Position numbers and translations under genes: made by a program. Below, one piece after another: positions 34,350-43,349 of a stretch of 64,000 bases of DNA. The notes below the pieces were generated by a model that saw nothing but the letters and a program-made list of their open reading frames with translations, ran no database searches and was not told where the DNA came from. This DNA is from Fictibacillus arsenicus (GTDB lineage: Bacteria > Bacillota > Bacilli > Bacillales > Fictibacillaceae), in contig NZ_MQMF01000003.1 of NCBI RefSeq assembly GCF_001999465.1, positions 1 to 64,000 on the forward strand. Direction: 5' to 3'. Positions within the stretch are counted from its first letter, which is position 1, and each line of letters starts with the position of its first letter.

Positions 34350-35522
34350 ATGACTATCTATTTAATTGATGGTGCTAGAACGGCATTTGGTTCTTTTGGC
34401 AAATCTTTAACAGATATATCTCCAACACACCTAGGAGAAACAACGGCAGTTGAAGCGATGAAGCGTGCCAATGTAACTCCTTCGGATGTAACAGATGTTG
34501 TATACGGAAATGTTATTCACTCTAGTAAGAATGCAGCTTATGTGGCGCGTCATACAGCGCTAAAGGCAGGTGTCCCTGCAAGTGTTCCCGCAATGCTGGT
34601 CAATCGGCTATGCGGATCGGGGCTGCAAGCTGTTGTCTCTGCCATGCAGAATCTACGAGATCATGAAGGGGGCATAGCTTTATGCGGTGGAATTGAAAAC
34701 ATGTCCCAATCTCCTCACGCTTCATTTACTCACCGGTTTCATAATCAAAAGTTTGGTGCAATCTCTTTTGAAGATATGCTGCTTAAAACATTAAGTGATG
34801 AGTATATAGGATGCGGGATGGGGATTACTGCAGAAAATTTAGCACAACAGTATAACATCTCAAGAGAAGAACAAGATGAATATGCAAGTCATAGCCATCA
34901 AAAAGCTGCAGAAGCACGTGAAAGCGGCCGATTTAAAGATGAAATCACGCCAGTAACTTTAAGAAATGGTGAGCACTTTACTGAGGATGAAGGAATTAAA
35001 CCGCAAACATCTTCTTCAAAGCTTGGACAGCTGCGTCCTTCTTTCCAAAAAGATGGAACAGTGACAGCAGGAAACTCTTCATCTATTAATGACGGTGCTG
35101 TTTCTTTAATACTTGCTCATGAGAATGACATACGGGAAAAGAAATTAAAACCTTTGGCAGAGATTGTTTCATGGGCTGTTACAGGTGTAGACCCTAACGT
35201 CATGGGAATCGGTCCTGTTCCAGCGGTTGGGATGGCTTTGGAAAGAGCAGGCCTGTCTATAGGTGATATTGGATTGTTTGAAATCAATGAAGCATTCAGC
35301 TCCCAGTACTTAGCTGTAGAAAAAGAGCTAAAGCTTGACCGCAGCCGTACAAATGTAAATGGAGGAGCTATTGCATTAGGTCATCCTGTTGGAGCAAGCG
35401 GTGCGAGACTTTTGTTAACACTTGCATACGAAATGAAGAAGAGGAATGAAACTTACGGCGTTGCGAGTCTTTGTATCGGCGGTGGCCAGGGGATTGCAAT
35501 GATTTTGAAACTGGCGAAATAA
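34350..35522 (+). CDS. Acetyl-CoA C-acetyltransferase, second copy
   Basis: A 390-residue thiolase, paralogous to the first gene of the operon. The nucleophilic Cys is in [29 protein letters not shown] and CIGGGQGIAM close the active site. Two thiolases in one operon suggests different chain-length or side-chain preferences, but that cannot be read from sequence. A terminator follows. Confidence 0.9.
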   Translation: MTIYLIDGARTAFGSFGKSLTDISPTHLGETTAVEAMKRANVTPSDVTDVVYGNVIHSSKNAAYVARHTALKAGVPASVPAMLVNRLCGSGLQAVVSAMQNLRDHEGGIALCGGIENMSQSPHASFTHRFHNQKFGAISFEDMLLKTLSDEYIGCGMGITAENLAQQYNISREEQDEYASHSHQKAAEARESGRFKDEITPVTLRNGEHFTEDEGIKPQTSSSKLGQLRPSFQKDGTVTAGNSSSINDGAVSLILAHENDIREKKLKPLAEIVSWAVTGVDPNVMGIGPVPAVGMALERAGLSIGDIGLFEINEAFSSQYLAVEKELKLDRSRTNVNGGAIALGHPVGASGARLLLTLAYEMKKRNETYGVASLCIGGGQGIAMILKLAK

Positions 35523-35525
35523 AAG

Positions 35526-35564
35526 AAAGGATGACCCAAAATATATTGGTGTCATCCTTTTTTT
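35526..35564 (+). terminator. Rho-independent terminator ending the scoAB operon
   Basis: AAAGGATGAC and GTCATCCTTT form a stem, with an inner CCAA/TTGG pair, followed by T residues. Confidence 0.88.
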
Positions 35565-35573
35565 GCTAATAAG

Positions 35574-36491
35574 TTATGTCCTGTGAGTTTCATACTTTTC
35601 TGCTGGAAACAAAGCCTCAAGTTCTTTTCTTTCACTTTCTGTCAGCTTCGGTGAATTAAATGTATTGATATTTTCTAAGAGTTGTTCAGTAGAACTCGCT
35701 CCAGCTGCAGCGGTTGCTACAATTGAGTGACTTAGAATAAATTTTAATGCTGTTTGAGTAAGTTTTTCGTCTTGCGGGATGAGCGTCTTAACCTTTTCTA
35801 ACTGTTGCTGAATATCGGATCCAGTATAAGATAGAAACTTGTCGCTGCGATTCTTCTTAAACGCCTTCTCGCTAAGCCATCCTTTTGCGACAGGTCCCCT
35901 TGCTACAACACTAATTCCTTTAGTTTTTAAGTACGGGAAAAGTTCTTCGGGTCTTCTGTCTAAAAGGCTGTACTGCATCATCACACTTTGGATGTTAGAA
36001 TGCTCAGCATAATATGAAATCGTATTCGGGCGGATGGACGATATGCCATAATAACGGATCAATCCTTCAGACACTAGTTCTTCAAAAGCTTCAATTGTTT
36101 CATCCATCGGATCTTCGATTGTTCCGCCATGCAGCTGATAAAGATCGATGTAATCTGTTTGTAAACGGCGGAGGCTTTCTTTAAGAGCAGATTTTATGTA
36201 CTTTTTAGATGGATTCCAATTCCAGCTATCCTTAGATTCATTCCATTCATTACCGCCTTTGGTTGCAAGGATAACATCTTGTCTAACATCTTTTAAAAGC
36301 TTTCCTATTAATTCTTCATTCCAGCCAAAGTTATATAAATCAGCGGTGTCAAAATAATTTATGCCATGATCGAGAGCTGTCTTCACAATGTTCTCGTTTT
36401 CCTTCCCAAGGTCAGGAGAAAGGGACATGCAGCCAAAGCCAAGTTCACTTGCATAAAGTTCAGATGTGCCTATTCTTCTTTTGTCGATCAT
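35574..36491 (-). CDS. yqkF: Aldo/keto reductase (YqkF-like)
   Basis: A 305-residue NADPH-dependent reductase. Catalytic residues appear in FDTADLYNFG (Asp, Tyr), ILATKGG (Lys) and DLYQLHGG (His). Substrate unknown. GGAGGAG lies six bases before ATG 36491; a frame extending to 36626 lies across the mciZ terminator and is not used. Confidence 0.87.
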   Translation of the reverse strand: MIDKRRIGTSELYASELGFGCMSLSPDLGKENENIVKTALDHGINYFDTADLYNFGWNEELIGKLLKDVRQDVILATKGGNEWNESKDSWNWNPSKKYIKSALKESLRRLQTDYIDLYQLHGGTIEDPMDETIEAFEELVSEGLIRYYGISSIRPNTISYYAEHSNIQSVMMQYSLLDRRPEELFPYLKTKGISVVARGPVAKGWLSEKAFKKNRSDKFLSYTGSDIQQQLEKVKTLIPQDEKLTQTALKFILSHSIVATAAAGASSTEQLLENINTFNSPKLTESERKELEALFPAEKYETHRT

Positions 36492-36556
36492 CTTATTCTC
36501 CTCCAATGGTATTTTACCGGAATTTTTGTTTATTAAACGTATCACATAAATACACA

Positions 36557-36586
36557 AAAATAAAAACTTCCCGATTTCTGGGAAGC
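36557..36586 (-). terminator. Rho-independent terminator after mciZ
   Basis: On the minus strand CTTCCC / GGGAAG with a 7-base loop, followed by TTTTTATTTTT. Confidence 0.82.
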
Positions 36587-36720
36587 TACTTTTTAGGTGC
36601 TGTTGCATTAATCCAGTCTTGGACAAGCTCGTGCTGGCGCATATAGTTTCTCAACATATATTTGATCTGCCATGCTTTCCCTACTAAAGTAATTCCTTTT
36701 GGCTGCAAATAGATCTTCAT
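36586..36720 (-). CDS. mciZ: MciZ, mother-cell inhibitor of FtsZ
   Basis: A 44-residue protein starting at ATG 36720 behind GGGGGG. It has the core PKGITLVGKAWQIKY and later QDWINA. These match B. subtilis MciZ (40 residues), which has PKGVVLVGKAWEIR and KDWI at the same places. MciZ caps FtsZ filaments to stop a second Z ring in the sporulating mother cell. The position between yqkF and nudF agrees. Expression from sigma-E is expected from the homologue; only a weak candidate is seen upstream. Confidence 0.88.
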   Translation of the reverse strand: MKIYLQPKGITLVGKAWQIKYMLRNYMRQHELVQDWINATAPKK

Positions 36721-36816
36721 TATTACCCCCCTTTTACTTACTAGTAATGGAAGTATTCCAAAGTATGATAGACTTTATGTAGCAAAAGAAATAAATAGAC
36801 CATTGGAGTGTGTGAA

Positions 36817-37365
36817 ATGGAAAATTTGACAGAGAAAACGATAAGCAAAAAACAGATATATAATGGAAAGATTATAGATTTATTTGTAGAAGAAGTGGAA
36901 CTGCCTAACAAAAAAATCGGAAAACGTGAGATCGTTAAGCATCCAGGGGCAGTAGCAATACTGGCTGTTACAGATGAAGGGAAAATCCTCATGGTGGAAC
37001 AATTCCGCAAACCTCTAGAGAAGACCATCATTGAGATTCCTGCAGGTAAACTAGAAATGGGAGAAGATACGCTGGAATGTGCAAAAAGGGAACTGCTTGA
37101 AGAGACAGGGTACAGCTGCGAAAAGATGGAGGCTATCGGTTCATTTTACACTTCTCCAGGTTTTGCTGATGAGCTGATTCATTTATATTTTACAGACTCA
37201 CTAATAAAAAAAGGTGCACAGATGACAGACGAAGATGAATTTTTAAATGTTATGGAAGTAAGTGTTGATGAAGCGAGACAAATGGTAAGAGACGAAAGAA
37301 TTCATGATGCAAAAACGGCCTACGGTGTAATGTATATGGAGCTTGCTCGTGCAGCAGGCAGATAA
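36817..37365 (+). CDS. nudF: ADP-ribose pyrophosphatase
   Basis: A 182-residue Nudix enzyme with an intact box (GKLEMGEDTLECAKRELLEE then TGY) and the downstream SFYTSPGFADE segment typical of ADP-ribose pyrophosphatases. It hydrolyses ADP-ribose to AMP and ribose 5-phosphate. GGAG at 36805-36808 supports ATG 36817. Its end overlaps the EndoQ gene by 17 bases. Confidence 0.9.
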   Translation: MENLTEKTISKKQIYNGKIIDLFVEEVELPNKKIGKREIVKHPGAVAILAVTDEGKILMVEQFRKPLEKTIIEIPAGKLEMGEDTLECAKRELLEETGYSCEKMEAIGSFYTSPGFADELIHLYFTDSLIKKGAQMTDEDEFLNVMEVSVDEARQMVRDERIHDAKTAYGVMYMELARAAGR

Positions 37366-38554
37366 TCTTCGTCCATTTTTTGCCGATATGCATATTCATA
37401 TCGGTGCATCACGAACAGGAAGACCTGTTAAGATAACAGGTTCTCGTAATTTAACACTTTTGAATATTTTATATGAAGCAAAATACAAAAAAGGTATGGA
37501 TATCATCGGAATTATTGATTGTCATGCACCGGAAGTTTTAGATGAATTGAAAGAAATGAAGGATAACGGGCAGTTGAATGAACACCAGGGCGGTGGATTA
37601 GAAGTGAACGGACTCACTCTCATTCCCGGTACTGAAATTGAAATTAATGATGAAAACTGTCAAGGCCCTCTTCATGTCTTAGTATATATGCCTGATTTAA
37701 ACAAAATGGAATCATTAAGCTCTTGGCTGGGTGCTCGGATGAAAAATATTAATTTGAGTTCACAGCGAATGTACGGGAGTGCAAAAGAGCTGCAAAATAC
37801 AGTTCATCAATTAGGAGGATTATTTATCCCCGCTCATATTTTTACTCCATTTAAAAGTTTGTATGGAAAAGGGGTTAAATCTTCTATCAATGAAATTCTA
37901 GATCCGAATTTAATAGACGCTGTTGAGCTGGGACTAAGCTCAAACACAGAAATGGCATCTTGGTTAAATGAACTGTCGCCTTATCCGTTTTTATCTAACT
38001 CAGATGCTCATTCTTTAGAGAAGATTGCCCGTGAGTATCAGATGATTTCTCTAGCTGAACCTTCTTTTAAGGAATTTAAAATGGCTTTAGAAGGTAAAGA
38101 TGGAAGAGGAATCATCGCAAACTACGGGTTAAATCCTTACCTGGGAAAGTATTATAACTCAGTATGTGAAAAATGTTTGGATGCTTTCGATTATAAAAAC
38201 ATGAATACTTGCGGAAAATGCGGCAGCAGCAGGTTTATTAAAGGAGTTCATGACAGAATCCAAGAGCTGAAAGGCAATTCAGAACAAATTTCTATAAACC
38301 GCCCGCCATATATACATCAAATTCCACTAGAGTTTATACCTGGCCTTGGTCCTAAGACACTTCATAAATTACGAGAAGCATTCGGTACTGATATGGATAT
38401 CATTCATGCTGCCCCTGCTGAACAGCTGAAAAAAATCGTAAAACCTTCACTTGCAGCTCATATCCTTTCTGCGCGTTCTGGAGAACTTTCTATCCAGATG
38501 GGCGGAGGGGGAACTTACGGCAAGATTGTAACGGGTAAACCTATTAATTCATAA
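37349..38554 (+). CDS. yqxK: Endonuclease Q family protein (YqxK-like)
   Basis: A 401-residue protein. The N-terminal part is a PHP-type metal domain (FADMHIHIGASRTG, FIPAHIF, LSNSDAHSLE). It is followed by a zinc ribbon (CEKCLDAF and CGKCGSSRF, C-x2-C twice) and a C-terminal helix-hairpin-helix (IPGLGPKTLHKLREAFG). This is the layout of endonuclease Q, which nicks DNA 5' of hypoxanthine, uracil and other deaminated or abasic sites. The start is likely GTG 37349, seven bases after GGAG inside nudF, so the two genes are coupled. Activity is inferred from the family. Confidence 0.82.
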   Translation: MQQADNLRPFFADMHIHIGASRTGRPVKITGSRNLTLLNILYEAKYKKGMDIIGIIDCHAPEVLDELKEMKDNGQLNEHQGGGLEVNGLTLIPGTEIEINDENCQGPLHVLVYMPDLNKMESLSSWLGARMKNINLSSQRMYGSAKELQNTVHQLGGLFIPAHIFTPFKSLYGKGVKSSINEILDPNLIDAVELGLSSNTEMASWLNELSPYPFLSNSDAHSLEKIAREYQMISLAEPSFKEFKMALEGKDGRGIIANYGLNPYLGKYYNSVCEKCLDAFDYKNMNTCGKCGSSRFIKGVHDRIQELKGNSEQISINRPPYIHQIPLEFIPGLGPKTLHKLREAFGTDMDIIHAAPAEQLKKIVKPSLAAHILSARSGELSIQMGGGGTYGKIVTGKPINS

Positions 38555-38623
38555 AAAAGAGACATACCTCCTCTGCTGATTCATAGAATAGAAATAAGAG
38601 TTTTGGTAGAGGAGGAAGGCAAC

Positions 38624-39262
38624 ATGGATAATCTTCGTTACTATATGCATCAGCACTTGCAGGAAAATAAAACGCTTTACGCTTTTGTTGGCGTTTTATT
38701 TTTAATGGGAGTAATTTTTGGAGCAATCATCGTTAATTCCTTAAGCCTTAATCAAAAGCAGGATCTTTATACGTATTTATCCCGTTTTTTTATCCAAGCA
38801 TCAGAAGGCGGGTTTACAAGTAGATCAGATATGTTCTTTCAAAGTTTTGGACATTATTTAAAATATATGGGGCTTATGTGGCTTTTAGGTTTATCTGTTA
38901 TCGGGCTGCCTGTCATTTTGATCATGCTGTTTTTAAAAGGTGTAGTGATCGGGTTCACTGTAGGATTCCTTGTTAATCAGATGGGCTGGTATGGTTTTTT
39001 ATTATCATTTGTTTCGGTGCTGCCTCAAAACGTACTATTAATTCCTGCTTTTATTATTGTTTCAGTAGCAGCGATTTCTTTTTCTATTAAAATGATCCGC
39101 CAACTTGCTTTCAAAAGACATCATGTTCCTTTTTTGCCGCAGTTGCTGCGTTATTCCTTGCTGGTAGCAGGAGTTGGTATCATGGTATTTTTAGCCTCAA
39201 CTCTAGAAGCGTTTTTTACGCCGGCTTTAATGGAACAAGTCATAAAGTGGTCAATTCAATAG
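38624..39262 (+). CDS. spoIIM: Stage II sporulation protein M
   Basis: A 212-residue integral membrane protein with about five hydrophobic segments (LYAFVGVLFLMGVIFGAIIV, GLPVILIMLFLKGVVIGFT and others). SpoIIM joins SpoIID and SpoIIP in the DMP complex that drives engulfment from the mother-cell side. GGAGGAAGG precedes ATG 38624. The neighbourhood (yqxK, fur, xerD) matches Bacillus. No convincing sigma-E promoter was found just upstream. Confidence 0.92.
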   Translation: MDNLRYYMHQHLQENKTLYAFVGVLFLMGVIFGAIIVNSLSLNQKQDLYTYLSRFFIQASEGGFTSRSDMFFQSFGHYLKYMGLMWLLGLSVIGLPVILIMLFLKGVVIGFTVGFLVNQMGWYGFLLSFVSVLPQNVLLIPAFIIVSVAAISFSIKMIRQLAFKRHHVPFLPQLLRYSLLVAGVGIMVFLASTLEAFFTPALMEQVIKWSIQ

Positions 39263-39263
39263 G

Positions 39264-39348
39264 CGATAATAATTATTTTTTGATAATAAGTTTAAATCGT
39301 TAATTAAAATGACTTTAAATTGACAACTTTTTTTTCCATGCTTATAAT
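39264..39348 (+). promoter_or_regulatory. fur promoter with candidate Fur and PerR boxes
   Basis: TTGACA (39321-39326) and TATAAT (39343-39348), 16 bp apart, form a near-ideal sigma-A promoter. Upstream, CGATAATAATTATTT (39264-39278) and TGATAATAAGTTTAA (39281-39295) each match about 12 of 15 positions of the TGATAATNATTATCA Fur box. TTATAATTATGTTGT over the -10 partly fits the PerR box. Auto- and PerR regulation are inferred. Confidence 0.65.
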
Positions 39349-39379
39349 TATGTTGTGTATACATAAGGAGGAAACGGGT

Positions 39380-39850
39380 ATGGAAAGCAGAATCGACCGT
39401 ATCAAAAAACAGCTGCATTCACAAAGTTACAAGCTGACTCCACAGCGTGAGGCGACCGTGAGAGTCCTCCTCGAAAATGAAGAAGATCATTTAAGTGCGG
39501 AAGATGTCTATTTACTTGTCAAAGAAAAAGCGCCAGAAATTGGCCTTGCGACAGTCTACCGTACACTGGAACTTTTAACAGAACTTAAAGTAGTGGATAA
39601 AATAAACTTTGGTGACGGTGTTTCCCGTTATGATCTTAGAACAGAAGGTGCGGATCACTTTCATCACCATTTGGTATGTATTGAGTGTGGAGCTGTTGAT
39701 GAAATACAAGAAGACCTTCTTGGCGATGTGGAAAAAGTTGTTGAAGAGGGCTGGAATTTTAAAATCAAAGATCACAGGCTGACATTTCATGGTATTTGTC
39801 ATAGATGTCACTCAGACGATAATAATGAAGGTGAAGGAAGCGGAGAGTAG
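39380..39850 (+). CDS. fur: Ferric uptake regulator Fur
   Basis: A 156-residue protein nearly identical in pattern to B. subtilis Fur. It has an N-terminal winged helix (SYKLTPQREATVRVLLEN, LATVYRTLELL), the metal-binding HFHHHLVCIECG with the first C-x2-C, and CHRCH as the second. It represses iron-uptake genes when bound to Fe(II). AAGGAGGA precedes ATG 39380; frame upstream to 39320 lies over the promoter. A terminator overlaps its end. Confidence 0.95.
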   Translation: MESRIDRIKKQLHSQSYKLTPQREATVRVLLENEEDHLSAEDVYLLVKEKAPEIGLATVYRTLELLTELKVVDKINFGDGVSRYDLRTEGADHFHHHLVCIECGAVDEIQEDLLGDVEKVVEEGWNFKIKDHRLTFHGICHRCHSDDNNEGEGSGE

Positions 39851-39865
39851 CGCTTCCTTTTTTAT
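39834..39865 (+). terminator. Rho-independent terminator after fur
   Basis: AAGGAAGCG / CGCTTCCTT stem and following T run; overlaps the stop codon. Confidence 0.88.
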
Positions 39866-40010
39866 CATTATTCATTACTTTTCTAATGGAAAGAAATATT
39901 TACAAAAGTTTATGAATCAGGTAACGTATGAGGTGTAGTTTTAACTTTTACGTATAATATAGGAACATGTGGGCATAACCTGTACTATTAGAGGGACAGG
40001 GGTGGACACG

Positions 40011-40238
40011 ATGGTTTCCTGGATGAAAATCGTTTGGAATACGGCGAAAGTTTTTTTAGTTTTTTCTTTATGCACGCTTGTTTTCTATTTTGGTTTGCTT
40101 TGGATTAATCAGGAATATGAAAATTACCATAAATATGACGAACCTAAAGGGAAAGCGGTTAAAGTTTTCAATTTGAGTACGGATAAAGATTCGAATATAC
40201 TAAAACGGCTTTTTTATTTCTATCAAACGGGTGAATAA
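40011..40238 (+). CDS. yqzK: YqzK-like small membrane protein (DUF4227)
   Basis: A 75-residue protein with one membrane segment ([20 protein letters not shown]) followed by [20 protein letters not shown]. This is the YqzK pattern always found before xerD in Bacillus. Function unknown. AGGGGTGG eight bases before ATG 40011 decides the start over longer in-frame options. It lies 11 bases before xerD. Confidence 0.82.
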   Translation: MVSWMKIVWNTAKVFLVFSLCTLVFYFGLLWINQEYENYHKYDEPKGKAVKVFNLSTDKDSNILKRLFYFYQTGE

Positions 40239-40249
40239 GGAGGGGTACA

Positions 40250-41140
40250 GTGAACGATCATGTTCAGGATTTTCTTCAATATATCATTGTTGAACGAGCC
40301 CTTTCAAAAAATACGATAGACTCTTACAGAAGAGACTTGACTCAATATGTTCTTTTTTTAGAAAAAGTGGAATCTATAGAAACAATTAATCAGATTGAAC
40401 GCAATAATATTATGGGATATCTTTTATTTTTAAAAGAAAATGGTAAGGCTTCCACAACGTTAGCACGCAATATTGCATCTATACGTTCATTCCATCAGTT
40501 TTTGTTCAGAGAGAAGGTTTCGCTTCAAGATCCTTCTGTACATATTGAAACACCAAAAACAGAAAGAAAATTGCCAAAAGTGCTGTCTCCCCAAGAAGTT
40601 GAGGCATTGCTCGAGACGCCAGCTTCGAATGATCCTTTCTCGCAAAGAGATAAAGCAATGCTCGAACTTCTATACGCTACAGGGATTCGGGTCTCTGAAT
40701 TAGTTCAATTAAACATAAGTGATATCCACCTAAATATGGGGTTCATACGCTGTATGGGTAAAGGAAGCAAAGAGAGAATAATTCCGCTTGGAAAAATGGC
40801 TCAAACAGCGATAGAACGTTATGTTAATAGCGGCCGATCGGAAATGTTAAAAGGCAAGAAAACGGAAGCACTGTTTCTGAACCATCATGGTAATCGATTA
40901 TCCAGACAAGGCTTTTGGAAAATATTGAAACAGTTAGCGAAAAAGGCTAGAATAGAGAAGGATTTAACGCCGCATACTCTTCGTCATTCTTTCGCAACAC
41001 ATCTCTTAGAGAATGGTGCAGATTTGCGTGCAGTACAAGAAATGCTCGGACACGCTGACATTTCAACCACACAGATTTATACTCATGTGACTAAAACTAG
41101 ATTAAAAGATGTTTACTCCGCCTTTCATCCAAGGGCGTGA
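40250..41140 (+). CDS. xerD: Site-specific tyrosine recombinase XerD
   Basis: A 296-residue recombinase (RipX). It has an N-terminal SAM-like core-binding domain to about residue 85. Catalytic residues are visible: Arg in GIRVSELV, His-x2-Arg in [11 protein letters not shown], His in LGHADIS and the Tyr nucleophile in TQIYTH. With XerC/CodV it resolves chromosome dimers at dif. The start is GTG 40250 with AGGAGGGG upstream. Confidence 0.94.
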   Translation: MNDHVQDFLQYIIVERALSKNTIDSYRRDLTQYVLFLEKVESIETINQIERNNIMGYLLFLKENGKASTTLARNIASIRSFHQFLFREKVSLQDPSVHIETPKTERKLPKVLSPQEVEALLETPASNDPFSQRDKAMLELLYATGIRVSELVQLNISDIHLNMGFIRCMGKGSKERIIPLGKMAQTAIERYVNSGRSEMLKGKKTEALFLNHHGNRLSRQGFWKILKQLAKKARIEKDLTPHTLRHSFATHLLENGADLRAVQEMLGHADISTTQIYTHVTKTRLKDVYSAFHPRA

Positions 41141-41153
41141 GCATCTTTTTTGT
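41104..41153 (+). terminator. Probable terminator at the end of xerD
   Basis: AAAAGATG and CATCTTTT pair across an inner bulged CTC-CGCC/GGCGTGAG stem, followed by T residues; it overlaps the last codons of xerD. Confidence 0.65.
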
Positions 41154-41160
41154 TTTTAGT

Positions 41161-41176
41161 TGTCAGACTTCTGACA
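41161..41176. promoter_or_regulatory. Palindrome upstream of deoB, candidate operator
   Basis: TGTCAGA-CT-TCTGACA has perfect 7-bp arms, 78 bases before deoB. It resembles operators of GntR-type repressors; it does not look like the known DeoR site. The regulator is unknown. Confidence 0.5.
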
Positions 41177-41253
41177 TCATAAAGGATCTGTTTGCTGCAC
41201 GGTTTAAAAGGAAATAGTAAATAGAATGTAGATAAGAACTTCAGGAGGAAAAA

Positions 41254-42438
41254 ATGGAACAATCACGTTTTAAACGCACATTTCTAATCGTAATGGATTC
41301 TGTCGGTATCGGTGAAGCACCTGATGCTGACAAGTTTGGTGATAAAGGGGCTCATACCCTAGGTCATATCGCAGAACATATGAATGGACTGCAGGTGCCA
41401 AATTTAGAAAAATTGGGTCTTGGAAATATTGATTCAACAATGAAAGGTATTGAAAAAGCGGAAAACCCGCTCGCACATTTTGCAAAACTTCCTGAACTAT
41501 CAAATGGAAAAGATACAATGACAGGACATTGGGAGATCATGGGTCTTCACATTCAGGAACCATTTCAAACGTTTCCGGAAGGTTTCCCTGATGAGCTAAT
41601 AAACCAGCTGACTGAAAAGTGGGGAAGAGGCATTCTTGGAAACAAAGCAGCTTCAGGAACGGAGATTATTTCTGAGCTTGGAGAAGAACATATGAACACT
41701 GGAAAACTAATCGTATATACATCTGCCGATTCGGTTTTGCAGATCGCAGCGCACGAAGATATTGTTCCAATCGAAGAGTTATATGAAATTTGCGAAACAG
41801 CGAGAGAAATGACACGCGAAGGCAAGTATATGCTTGGCCGAATCATTGCTCGTCCTTTTACTGGGAAACCAGGTGCGTTTGAAAGAACGGCAAACCGTCA
41901 CGATTATGCATTAAAGCCATTTGGCAGAACGGTTATGAATGAACTTCAAGACGGCGGCTTTGACAGCATCGCCTTAGGTAAGATCTCAGACATCTTTGAT
42001 GGTGAGGGTGTAACTAAAGCAATCCGTACGAAATCAAATATGGATGGGATGGACAAGCTGGTTCAATCAATGGAAGAAGATTTCACGGGTCTTAATTTCT
42101 TAAATCTAGTAGATTTTGATGCACTGTTTGGCCATAGAAGGGACCCAAAGGGGTATGGTGAAGCGCTTCAAGAATTCGACCTTCGGCTGCCTGAAGTATT
42201 AAATAAATTAAAAGATGATGATCTGCTCATTATTACAGCGGATCATGGAAACGATCCGGTTCATCCTGGGACTGATCATACGCGTGAATATGTACCTTTA
42301 TTGGTCTATCACAATGGAATTAAAAAAGGAAAAGAACTAAATACAGGAAATACATTTGCAGATATTGGTGCTACAATCGCAGAAAACTATAATGTGAAAA
42401 AACCAGAGATTGGAAAAAGCTTTTTAAGCCAGCTTTAA
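41254..42438 (+). CDS. deoB: Phosphopentomutase
   Basis: A 394-residue alkaline-phosphatase-superfamily enzyme with metal sites in [13 protein letters not shown], the catalytic Thr in KDTMTGHWE, and TADHGNDP with [11 protein letters not shown] near the C-terminus. It interconverts ribose or deoxyribose 1- and 5-phosphates, the product of the phosphorylases encoded next. AGGAGG precedes ATG 41254. First gene of the deoB-punA-pdp operon. Confidence 0.94.
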   Translation: MEQSRFKRTFLIVMDSVGIGEAPDADKFGDKGAHTLGHIAEHMNGLQVPNLEKLGLGNIDSTMKGIEKAENPLAHFAKLPELSNGKDTMTGHWEIMGLHIQEPFQTFPEGFPDELINQLTEKWGRGILGNKAASGTEIISELGEEHMNTGKLIVYTSADSVLQIAAHEDIVPIEELYEICETAREMTREGKYMLGRIIARPFTGKPGAFERTANRHDYALKPFGRTVMNELQDGGFDSIALGKISDIFDGEGVTKAIRTKSNMDGMDKLVQSMEEDFTGLNFLNLVDFDALFGHRRDPKGYGEALQEFDLRLPEVLNKLKDDDLLIITADHGNDPVHPGTDHTREYVPLLVYHNGIKKGKELNTGNTFADIGATIAENYNVKKPEIGKSFLSQL

Positions 42439-42450
42439 GGGGGAAAAGAA

Positions 42451-43263
42451 ATGTCAACTAAATTACAAACATCAGCGGAATTTATTCAATCAAAATTAGA
42501 TTCTTCACCTAAAATCGGACTGATCCTAGGATCGGGATTAGGAATTTTAGCTGAAGAAATTAAAAATCCTGTTGTAATACCTTACTCAGAAATTCCTGAG
42601 TTCCCTGTATCAACAGTTGAAGGACATGCAGGTCAGCTTGTGATCGGTGAGCTTGCTGGAAAACAAGTAGTAGCCATGCAGGGGCGCTTTCATTATTATG
42701 AAGGCTATTCCATGGAAAAAGTAACGTTTCCTGTTCGAGTAATGAAGCTCATCGGTGTAGAAACAATCGTTGTTACAAATGCAGCAGGCGGAGTAAACAA
42801 AGACTTCGAAGCTGGTGATCTCATGCTGATTACTGATCATATCAACAACATGGGGGATAACCCTTTGATAGGAGCAAACGATCATTCATTTGGCGTTCGT
42901 TTTCCTGATATGAGTGAAGCATATACGAAATCATTGCAGGACGTTGCTAGAAATGTATCGAAAGAGCTTAGCATCAAACTGAAAGAAGGGGTATACGCAG
43001 GGAATACAGGCCCTTCATATGAAACTCCAGCTGAAGTAAGAATGCTTCGTGTTCTTGGGGCAGATGCAGTTGGAATGTCTACAGTCCCTGAAGTAATCAT
43101 CGCTCGCCATGCGGGAATGAAGGTACTTGGAATCTCTTGTATCTCGAATATGGCAGCTGGAATTTTAGATCAGCCGCTTACTCACGACGAAGTAATGGAA
43201 ACAACAGAGATGGTAAAAGCTAATTTCCTTTCGTTAGTTAAAGGAATTGTAAAAGAAATTTAA
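42451..43263 (+). CDS. punA: Purine-nucleoside phosphorylase
   Basis: A 270-residue trimeric-type PNP (PupG). Phosphate and ribose contacts are in [15 protein letters not shown] and [11 protein letters not shown], with the base-site NMAAG near residue 235. It splits guanosine and inosine into base and ribose 1-phosphate. It lies 12 bases after deoB. Confidence 0.94.
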   Translation: MSTKLQTSAEFIQSKLDSSPKIGLILGSGLGILAEEIKNPVVIPYSEIPEFPVSTVEGHAGQLVIGELAGKQVVAMQGRFHYYEGYSMEKVTFPVRVMKLIGVETIVVTNAAGGVNKDFEAGDLMLITDHINNMGDNPLIGANDHSFGVRFPDMSEAYTKSLQDVARNVSKELSIKLKEGVYAGNTGPSYETPAEVRMLRVLGADAVGMSTVPEVIIARHAGMKVLGISCISNMAAGILDQPLTHDEVMETTEMVKANFLSLVKGIVKEI

Positions 43264-43349
43264 ACAATCAAACAAAACTAATTAAATACAGCTGGTTAAA
43301 TGATTTGTATGTATCAGATGTTATCGTAAAAAGAAAGTGGTGTTTTTAC

